Positions 55,916 to 64,000 of a DNA stretch of 64,000 nucleotides are shown one piece after another. Under the pieces are notes generated by a model. That model was not told the DNA's origin, made no database searches, and was given only the letters and a program-made list of their open reading frames with translations. Origin of the DNA: Agapetus fuscipes (Eukaryota > Arthropoda > Insecta > Trichoptera > Glossosomatidae); assembly GCA_951799405.1 (NCBI GenBank), contig OX637353.1:14322001-14386000 (forward strand), in the 5' to 3' direction. The translations under genes were made by a program, and so were the position numbers. Within the stretch, counting starts at the first letter, position 1, and each line of letters starts with the position of its first letter.

Positions 55916-56158
55916 GTACCCTTAGTACGAGTTGCGAAACTTGAGTAAAGAAAAGTTTACGGAAAGTATTACAGAGTGATTTTCGCCAAACTCTGCCGTT
56001 TTTGTTTCTTACACTTTATGGTCCTAGCAAAAGAGTTACAGTGATGAAGAAAATCAAGTTCAAACAAACAAAAACGGCAGATTTTGGAGAAACCCACTCT
56101 TTAATACTTTCCGTAAACTTTACTTCACTCAAGCTTTGCAACTCATACTCACGGGTAC
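55916..56158. mobile_element. Foldback MITE with about 90-bp arms
   Basis: The outer ends TACCCTTAGTACGAGTTGC and GCAACTCATACTCACGGGTA are inverted. The pairing runs through GTTTACGGAAAGTATTA and CTGCCGTTTTTGTTT, leaving a loop of about 60 bp. Confidence 0.88.
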
Positions 56159-56306
56159 TGATTATGTTTTGCTTCAGTAAGCGGAAAGCATTTTCAAGGC
56201 TAGTTATCAACGCAACCCGGTGTTCTCTTTTATGAAGAAGTGATATTTTGTATTTGAATATTATTATTTAATGATGTATAAAATGTAATTTGTCGTGTGT
56301 GTGTGT

Positions 56307-56570
56307 TCCTTGACTTATAGGTTGGTATGCGGCTGACCACCCATGCTGTAAAAATGGTTCACTTTGCCAATGTCACCCCTGTCTCAGGGAAGGACGGCAA
56401 GAGTTGCAGGGTGTATGTCCATTTGAGATTTGATTTTTATGTTGTAGGTTCACATGAGGCATGTGCAAGCGCGAACTTGTACGTGTCTGGTTGTGAGAAT
56501 GCATGTAATGTGAATCTTCAATGTAACATATCCTTGCAACTTAGATTAGATTAGATTAGATTAGAATAAA
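56307..56570 (+). repeat. SINE-C copy, full length
   Basis: CCTTGACTTATAGGTTGG to tandem TTAGA; very close to the copy at 11381-11635. Confidence 0.88.
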
Positions 56571-56910
56571 GAAGAAAGCGAATAAATGAATCCAAGGGAT
56601 TAAGTAAGTAGGTACAAGAAAGTAACAAGTCCATTTTGCAATTGAGTATTAATATTTATTGTTATAAGAGCTACACTTAGCAACGTAGAAAGGTACATCT
56701 TATTGTGCTAGCTTACAAGTGATTTTACTTTTAGCACATTTTTGGTTTATGCGTATTGGTCATCCTTATTCTTTTACTTTCAGACTAATATTTTTAATAT
56801 ACTCAACATTGGGATATTTTTATTGTCTTTGTGACAATAAACCAAACTTGGTCCTTCGGGTTTATTTTTTAAATTTTTTGACAGAATGCATACATTATTT
56901 ATTTTTTCTA

Positions 56911-57298
56911 ATATCTGTACCTTAGAGCATAAACGGAAGTCCACGTTTTTTGCGTTTTTGAGTTGATGATGCAGAAATTATTATAATTATCTGTTCTATA
57001 AGTGGTAAAAATATTGGAGTCCTCGGACTCATAGTTACTGAGATATCAAGTGTAATAAATATGGGATGCACATAAAAGTGCGAGCATAAACCACGGAAGT
57101 TCCACATACGTTGTTCACATTACTTCACATTGAATAAAATATTGATAAAATAAGACAAACAGTTTTTACAGATCAAAAATATCTCGTCTAGTTTAGAAGT
57201 TATGATGGTTTAAAAAAGTGCACATTTTCACTAAAACTCGTCTCCTGCACATTTTACTAAATGTAACTACCGTTGTTTATGCTCTAAGGTACAGATAT
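56911..57298. mobile_element. MITE with ATATCTGTACCTTAGAGCAT ends
   Basis: Inverted ends ATATCTGTACCTTAGAGCAT and ATGCTCTAAGGTACAGATAT, perfect over 20 bp and extending into AAACGG. No coding frame. Confidence 0.88.
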
Positions 57299-57379
57299 GT
57301 TTAAGAAACAAACACAACTTTCATTTTGCCAAAAAAATGTTTCATTATGGACTTGGAACAAATTCCACAAAATGTGGTC

Positions 57380-58680
57380 CGCACATGAATTGGCATAGAC
57401 AATATTGTGTCATCACCCGGCCAAGTTGCAAGGGAAAAGACGTACAAATATTTTGGCATTGGTTGTTAATGACGGCAGTCCCTTATAAGTCCTACACAAG
57501 ACTGATGTTTGCTAGCTGAGAATAAAGTTCCAAATTCAAAAATGTCCCGACCTCATTGTCACATAGCATGGCCGGGTTGCTAGGGAATATGCAAATAAAT
57601 ACTTTGCTATTGGTCGGAGAGGACCCTATTCCAATAGAAGTGTGACGTTTGTCAGCCGAAAAAAAATCTAAATTAAATTTGTGCTGAGTCCATTCCAAGT
57701 ATTTCAAAAAAAGATATTGAACAGTTGTAAAAAATAAGCCTGCTGTGCGTGTAAATGTAAAGTTATGAATGTAAAAAATGTTTTTCATTTATTTAGGTAT
57801 AATTGATCAAAAATTATCAACTGTGCCTGGTTAGAAACTGATATTTTTAGATGCCATTAGTTGACATTATTTTGTCTATGGCAGTTTCAATTTTGTCTAT
57901 GGTAGCTTTGTATACAAGGAAAGAAATGCTGATTATTTCTTACTATTTAATTTTTTCATAGTAAACTAATAGTTAATGTTAAAGTTAACCACAAAAGACA
58001 CTTTAAAAAAATATGAAAGAAAAACACAAAATCTGTCAGTTGACAGATCGCCATCTTGTATTATATTTGGACAAAAGAACAAACTTTACATTACTTTGTG
58101 CTTATCACTTCGTAATTAATAATGATACTAGGGTATGATAAAATATATTAAGATTTTTCAATAATTATTACAAATATAAACATTTTATTCTTAAAACCTC
58201 AGTAAACATGATTATTAGACTATTTATAAACTAATAACAAGGTTATATCATGTTATAAAAAAATTCCAATTTAATGGAAGACTTACAGATACAATGTTGC
58301 GTGCCTTCTCTTCACCCTTCACATAAAACATTGCGTAAATATTCAACTAATGTATGAAAACAAAAACAATCGCTAGAGGTGCTATTGTAAATTTCATACA
58401 TTATTCTATTTACGCGATGGTTGAAGTATTTACGCAATGTTCTATTCTCGGTGCGCTTCTTAATTTTATTATTATTATATTACAATAATATAAACTGGTA
58501 AATGACTAAAGTTATAGTTATATTAAAAACAATACTTATGTGTTCCACTTAAAAACTAATGAAAATTACTTACTTGGAAAATAAGTACAAATACTTTTTT
58601 GTTTGTTAAAAGAAGCTAAAATGAAGTTATAAATAAAATTTATTGCGATACAGCTTCAATTTTGTGACGTAAAAACGATT
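57380..58680. other. Gene-free DNA with minor repeats
   Basis: 57380-57690 has TIR-element pieces related to 11909 and 51680 (GACCTCATTGTCACATAG, GGGTTGCTAGGGAA). 58300-58460 holds an inverted pair around AAACATTGCGTAAATATTCA, similar to 62940-63060. No gene seen. Confidence 0.45.
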
Positions 58681-58686
58681 TCTTTG

Positions 58687-59305
58687 AATGAGGTCCGAAC
58701 ATGAAAAAAATCCTTGGCTATGTGATGTTACCCATAGTAAATTCCCAATAATCAGGGAAATTTTGCTAGTTCACAGCATTTATTCGATACTCGTTGGTCA
58801 AAACTGGAACTAACGATTTCATATTTATAATAAAATATTCCAATAAATACACAATAACACTGCTATAAAGTGTAGCAAATATTTAATGTCGTGAAATCAC
58901 TTTTAAAACAAAATTTCTTGCACATTACTTAAAATGTACTTGGATCTTAACTCGGATATATGTCAAACTGAAATGGATTTGAATAAATATTTAAATTGTG
59001 TTTTTTTTTATTTAACGGAAGCAAAATTGTATAAATATTTGAATTATTTCGCAGATTTAACCCATTCAGTATAACACTTATATATTAGTATCCCTGTTAT
59101 CCCTGTATACTTCCCTGTGTTATCTTATTTTGCATTAAAATGACGTGCTTACAACATTTTATTAGTGTGTTTAAGTTTATAAGATTTGACACATAAAAAA
59201 GGTTTGTATGGTGAGAGAATAGCGCCTCTGGCGGTCAGATTTGGAAGCAATCCGGCCTAATGACGAGGTTTACTTTCGCCCCCTTTTCAATGTTCCAACC
59301 TCATT
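58687..59305. mobile_element. TIR element (AATGAGGTC termini), sister of 11909-12449
   Basis: Left AATGAGGTCCGAACATG and right GTTCCAACCTCATT. The interior matches the sister copy (AATCAGGGAAATTTTGCTAG, GGTCAGATTTGGAAGCAATC). Confidence 0.75.
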
Positions 59306-59394
59306 GTTGTTACATGCTTTCACGTCTCGTTTTAATCACTTGAAGGTTGTTTTCCTCAATCCGTTATCTCATAATTAGAAAAATCGCCAACTTA

Positions 59395-59660
59395 AGTAAT
59401 TAAAGGTAAAACTGAAAAAGTGCTGATTCACTGATTTGAGAAATCATGAATAAAACATTTTATTGGGAGTAACTTCTCATAGTAAGTGAACCAATGATAC
59501 GGAAGTACTCATGAACAACTTGTTAACTACAGGATTTTCATACGTTTTTTAGTATTTTCTCTCGTAGAAAATACGAGAAAAGGATGCATTGATCTGAGAA
59601 ACCGATGTTAGCTTTACATGTCACTTATTTAGTTTTACCTTTAAGGTATCGAAATGATGG
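59395..59660. mobile_element. MITE (TTAAAGGTAAAACTGAA family), intact
   Basis: Left TTAAAGGTAAAACTGAAAAA and right TTTAGTTTTACCTTTAAGG are clear inverted ends. Confidence 0.85.
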
Positions 59661-60270
59661 ATAAATCAAAATATACTTCACATAACAAACACATTCATTG
59701 AAAAGGTAATGTATAGACTATGTTTTATAACTTATGGATTTGTCAGTAAGGTTATTTTTTAAATAGTGAATATTATAAGTAATGAAATGAATGTTGATAA
59801 GAAGAATGTTGGCAGTATTCGAGTAAGTTAACCCTATATTAATGTTAGGTTATCAAAAACTATCTAGCACCTCTCATACAAACATTCATCACACTTATGT
59901 ACTTCTCTGTATTCTTTACACACGGGAGTTATTTTATATTATGTCTTAACAACTATGTAGAATGATACCAGATGTTTCACTTTTTGTTCATCCATGAAGC
60001 TAATAATTTCATCGTTTATTTTTTTTATTGTAAATTATTGTAATCCTTTAGGAAATAGTTTACTTAGACATAAATAAATAGACAATTTGAATGAGAAATC
60101 AACATTTTAAAAGTCGGCAATGAAGGAATAAGGAAATAACCGTTCACTGAGAGGGCAATATGAAATTATGTAAGAAGTTTGAAAATACAATAAAGCGCAC
60201 CATATTGCAGTTAGCATAGCCATCAAACGCATGTGTTACACAGTGCTGTGAAATAAAAAAATCCCTGTTT

Positions 60271-60510
60271 TTAGGCTTTCACGGCCGGATCTAGATGCTT
60301 GATTTTCTGGTTCCGGGTTTTGACCGTGGTCCATGTTTTTGCTTGTCTTCTTCTTTTTTCTTTTTATTCTTTCTTGAAGACTTTCAGCTTACGTTTCGTC
60401 TCCTCTGTGGGCGACTTTTTCGGAGTATCGCAAGAAAGCATAAAAAGAAAAAAGAAGAAGACAAGCAAAAACATGGACCACGGTCAAAACCCGGAACCAG
60501 AAAATCAAGC
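60271..60510. repeat. Near-perfect 80-bp inverted repeat flanked by a 15-bp direct repeat
   Basis: Arms 60297-60376 and 60431-60510 pair with a single mismatch around a 54-bp loop. AAAAAATCCCTGTTT occurs directly on both sides (about 60256-60270 and 60511-60525). The small ORFs read out of each arm are consequences of the palindrome. Confidence 0.9.
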
Positions 60511-61284
60511 AAAAAATCCCTGTTTATCAGGAATTAATTTTTTATTTAGGTACTACAAGTGGTGTCACATAGACAAGAGATATTTTGAGTGTTCTGAGTC
60601 CTTTTTGTATTGGTAATAAGTGTCAATTTTGAACAACAATGACCGTTAAATCATCCTTAATGATGTCTTTGGGTGCCATAACGGTTTAAAAATAAGTCAT
60701 CGCTCTACATTTGGAAAGGCACAAAATTTGAAACATGTGGTACGATTTTTAAGAACAAATTTAAACTTTCAAACAGTATATATAGCTACCTTTACAGTTT
60801 CATTTATACGTTTTTACGGTTACTTTAATTATTAGTTAAATATTACAGTGTGTACGTATGTATTAGATATTAATATTTAAAAAGGAAAAGTCAGTCTATG
60901 AGCCGTGGAAATTTGTAACACGGCAAGATACAAATTTGTCATTAAAAAGTGGAAGAAGTGTTTTTTTACCATGTACTTTTTTTTCGTCTAACGGGGTATA
61001 AAGTTAATGTTGCTCTTACATTTTCTCATTGTTTCTTATAGAGGCATTACGTTTGTTACATTTAATCAAATTTAGGTTAGATTTACGTTACACATTTTTG
61101 TAAAATTATTAAAATAAATAAAATAGAGGGATATTTGTACAAACTGATGTTTTTATTTGAAATAGATTTGTAAAGATGAATACAATTCACCTGCCTGGTC
61201 AGAAACAGCTATTAATATCATCAATCATTAATTAATTATTGTTTATTTTAATGAGTTATTGATTAATAATTATCCAATAACATC

Positions 61285-61405
61285 TGTTAAACCAGGGTCA
61301 AAGTTATGGTCAAACGACCGAGGCGGGGATCGAACCAGCCTTATTCTATTCCAAACATGCTAGAAAGATCAGCCACCTGAACCCCTCGGCCATAACACCG
61401 ACCAT
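61285..61405 (-). repeat. tRNA-like SINE fragment
   Basis: The complement shows GGTGTTATGGCCGAGGGGTT and GGTTCGATCCCCGCC (A- and B-box-like). Related to 6715-6830. Confidence 0.6.
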
Positions 61406-62032
61406 AGCAACAGTTCATCCTCAGTCGTCATACAGAGAGGGTGTCTCCTGAAGACGTTAGCTTCATTGTCAACAAAACGTTGAGAGCACTGACATAATCC
61501 ACTAACGGTTTATACTGTAACGAGCGTATGGTAGTATTAGTGCATACATGATTCTAATCACGCTGGTAGAAAAATCTGGCTCTAGTGTGATGGTAGTAGT
61601 AAGGTACATGGAACGGTGGTCTGGTATGAACGAGAGATTGAATGATCTGAAATATGCAAGAACGATCACTTTTGTGCCTATATACATGGACTACAAAGAG
61701 CATCAGCAGATTAGTTGCTTTAAGCATTTTGCCGTGAAAGACCAATAAGCAGTGATTGTCAATTGCTGTAAATTGTGAACCAAACCGTGTAAAATAAATT
61801 CTGTTAAAATAAATAATTGCAGTTTAATTAAAAGAGAACCCCAACTAAAATTATAACAGTACAAATTCTGTTTATTCAATTTATCTTAATAATTTTACAA
61901 AAATTGCAATCGTTTATCTTATTAAATGAGTTCATCTCAATGACAATGGTTATCGAGCTATTCTGTTCAATCAAGCAATCATTTCTGGACAAATATGGTC
62001 ATCTTGAATGGCTGCCTGGTGGGAAGCAAGTC

Positions 62033-62149
62033 TCAGGACCTGCTGTGGTCGCTACGCTGCGACTGCGGAGAGTCTGTGGAGCTGGAGACATTGTCAGTTT
62101 GCCGACAGGCAGCCGCCTCGCCTGCGCAGCCCTCCATCTTCATCGTCTG
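62033..62149 (-). CDS. Probable terminal exon of a gene entering from the right
   Basis: Unrecognised protein. On the minus strand a pyrimidine-rich tract ending TTTGCAAG-CAG leads into a GC-rich open segment of 38 codons, then TGA. It is much richer in GC than its flanks, like the real exons elsewhere here. The encoded tail is Ser/Gln/Asp-rich (V-S-S-S-T-D-S-P-Q-S-Q). AAG-CAG at the boundary could be a tandem acceptor, moving the start by one codon (62149 or 62146). An AATAAA lies about 160 nt downstream on this strand, near 61870. Upstream exons were not found within the remaining 1.85 kb, so the gene would continue past the window. The frame is the longest one and not proven. Confidence 0.4.
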   Translation of the reverse strand, partial: QTMKMEGCAGEAAACRQTDNVSSSTDSPQSQRSDHSRS

Positions 62150-62389
62150 CTTGCAAACAATAAACAAAACACATAAAAACTCCATAAATACAGAAGAAAA
62201 CATGTCGTACAAAAAAGAAGCCTACTTATTGTGGTCTCAGATCATTTGGCTTACTTCATTTTTGACATTGTTATTAAATGACTTTTTTTCATGTTGGTAG
62301 CACTGCCCTTAATGTTGGTAGCACTGCCCACTAGATTTGGACATTGTTTTTCAACCGTTGACAATACCCATACTCTGTACCGTCCACTT

Positions 62390-62645
62390 CTAATCTAATC
62401 TAATCTAAGTTGCAAAGATAAATAACATTGGGGATTCACATTATACGCATTCTCACAAGCAGACACATAAGTTCCCGCTTGCACATGCCACATGTGAACC
62501 TACAACATAAAAACTTAAATCTCAAATGAAGATACACTCTGCAACTTTCGCCGACCTTCCTTGAAACAGAGGTGACATTGGCAACGCGGACCATTTTTTA
62601 CAGTATGCGTGGTCAGCTTCATACTAACCTATAAGTCAAGGAAAT
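62390..62645 (-). repeat. SINE-C copy, full length
   Basis: Minus-strand copy from AACCTATAAGTCAAGGAA back to TCTAATCTAATCTAATCTAA, that is, tandem TTAGA units on its own strand. Confidence 0.87.
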
Positions 62646-63504
62646 TACATAATTAGAATAGACAATGTAAGCCCCATGAAACGCCAAGCACTCTCAGTAC
62701 AACGAGGATGTAAGATGCCTGGATGGGAAGTCTCGACGACTGTCGGTAGATCTTACCGTATGCATTTGAAGATAGGACGAAATAAAACATGGTATTTCGT
62801 GAACATGTATAGGTACATAAGCTGTTGATGCGCCACCATGTTTTATTCTGTTCTATTTTCACATACATGTGGTAAAATCTACTGTGTTTTGACAGATGGT
62901 TGGTTTGACAGATTGAGGTTAGCTTTGTTGATTCATCATATTTTAAGCATTGCGTAAATTCCACTCAATTGCGTAAATACAAAAAATGTATGAAAACCTA
63001 ATCACTCACTAGGGGTGCCGTTATATCTTGCATACATTTTTGTATTTATGCAATTGAGATGATAGATCAGTCACTACATGAATGATGTTTATGGTGTAAA
63101 ATGCTTAAAGCGAGGTATCGGATAAACATAACCTAAAAATATTGGTAAACAAGGGAATACATCTTGGAATTGAGATAGATAAGAAAAGATGAGTCAATAA
63201 AAGAATGCTGTAAAATAAAGTTGCCATAAGTAAAAACACAGTTTTACATTATGGTCAAGTGTCATGGCATCTTTTCTACATAAATTGTGACACTTATTTA
63301 TTTTTATGTACAGATGCAATGACCACAGACAACCAATAATGCAAACAGCTCATCACCATTGAATACTTTATAACAGCTGAGAGTCCGTTAAGAGACGTTA
63401 ATGTCGTTAGTCACAAATGTTAGCAAAATTGTTAAAACAAAAAGGAAAGATGAAAAATATTATTCTATAGTGCAAAAGGTAACTGTAACTGTAACTCTGT
63501 CACC

Positions 63505-63715
63505 ATTGCCCTAGGGGTAGCCAGAGCCTATGCAGAGTGCCTCCATTTCTTCTGTCTTTACATGCCTCTTTCGATTCATTCATATCCATCACCTTTTTCA
63601 TACATTTTCTTCTTTTACACTCACTTTGTATATTCCATTCTTCCACAATCTCATCAATCTGATCACTCTATTCTTTTCTCGGTAGTCCCTTACCTTTTCT
63701 CCTTTCACACTTCCT
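63505..63715 (-). mobile_element. RTE-like LINE C-terminal fragment
   Basis: The minus strand translates with breaks to S-D-Q-I-D-E-I-V-E-E-W, K-R-R-K-C-M-K-K-V-M and K-E-A-C-K-D-R, matching the 3' ends at 4560-4735 and 27110-27270. A further LINE 3' UTR-like piece follows at 63885-63960. Confidence 0.78.
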
Positions 63716-64000
63716 CTATAAAAGTACTAATGGTATCCACATGGTTTGTCTGACAAGTAGATGAATGGTAAAAGCATGGAAGTGAGAAATGGCCTCCGTA
63801 CATACATTTGCCCGCTGAGATAAAAGTCCCATGTTTAAATCTGTGTCCATTGTTTAAATGCAAAAAGATGCTAGGTATATCTGTTTCAACTTACACAAAT
63901 GCATATTGTCATTAATTAGAAAGAGAACAAAAATGCTCTCAGTGTGACTACACTCTAAACAGTGAAGCAAGAATAACCAGTAATGTTGACTGCTTTAGTT

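Noticed and set aside
60295..60616. Two overlapping small ORFs of 80 and 105 codons
   Set aside because: Both arise from the palindrome at 60297-60510; the arms encode each other's reverse complement.
61548..61748. 66-codon plus-strand ORF
   Set aside because: No splice context, homology or coding bias recognised; could be chance in AT-rich DNA.

Overview
The window is eukaryotic nuclear DNA from an insect, probably a moth or butterfly; the order is a low-confidence inference from the AT-rich introns, the dense SINEs and MITEs and the gene families. Short GC-rich exons with GT-AG introns sit in an AT-rich background that is mostly repeats. There are no operons, CRISPR arrays or convincing functional RNA genes.

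Five gene models were rebuilt by joining exons with matching splice sites and reading phase. (1) 3794-5110, minus: a two-exon, 92-residue, cysteine-containing secreted peptide with a TATA box; I do not recognise its family. (2) 12472-25904, minus: a complete ten-exon polypeptide GalNAc-transferase of the GALNT10 type, 603 residues. (3) 37865-43392, minus: cyclin A, seven exons, 487 residues. (4) 44091-50630, plus: EDEM2, the ER degradation-enhancing mannosidase-like protein, eight exons, 725 residues. (5) 51200-54946, plus: a testis-specific serine kinase (TSSK)-like kinase, four exons, 371 residues. Cyclin A and EDEM2 are divergent with about 0.7 kb between their start codons, so they probably share a promoter region. 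The kinase follows EDEM2 in tandem. A likely terminal exon of a sixth, minus-strand gene lies at 62033-62149; its upstream exons are outside the window.

The rest is mobile DNA. Three SINE-like families dominate. SINE-A is tRNA-related, and its two longest copies carry a 5S rRNA-derived head. SINE-B is tRNA-derived. SINE-C is about 260 bp and ends in repeated TTAGA units. Pieces of at least three LINE lineages occur (RTE-like, CR1/L2-like, and one ending in a Cys/His motif), with many MITEs and other inverted-repeat elements. Several are nested inside one another, with target-site duplications that give insertion order. A minisatellite of 15-bp units arranged in a 90-bp higher-order repeat fills about 1 kb just upstream of the secreted-peptide gene.

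The genes do not form one pathway. EDEM2 and the GalNAc-transferase both act on glycoproteins (ER quality control and Golgi O-glycosylation), cyclin A drives the cell cycle, and TSSK kinases usually act in the male germ line. The long gene-free stretches are 6.4-12.4 kb, 26-37.8 kb and 55-62 kb. They hold repeats and AT-rich DNA in which I see no other gene.
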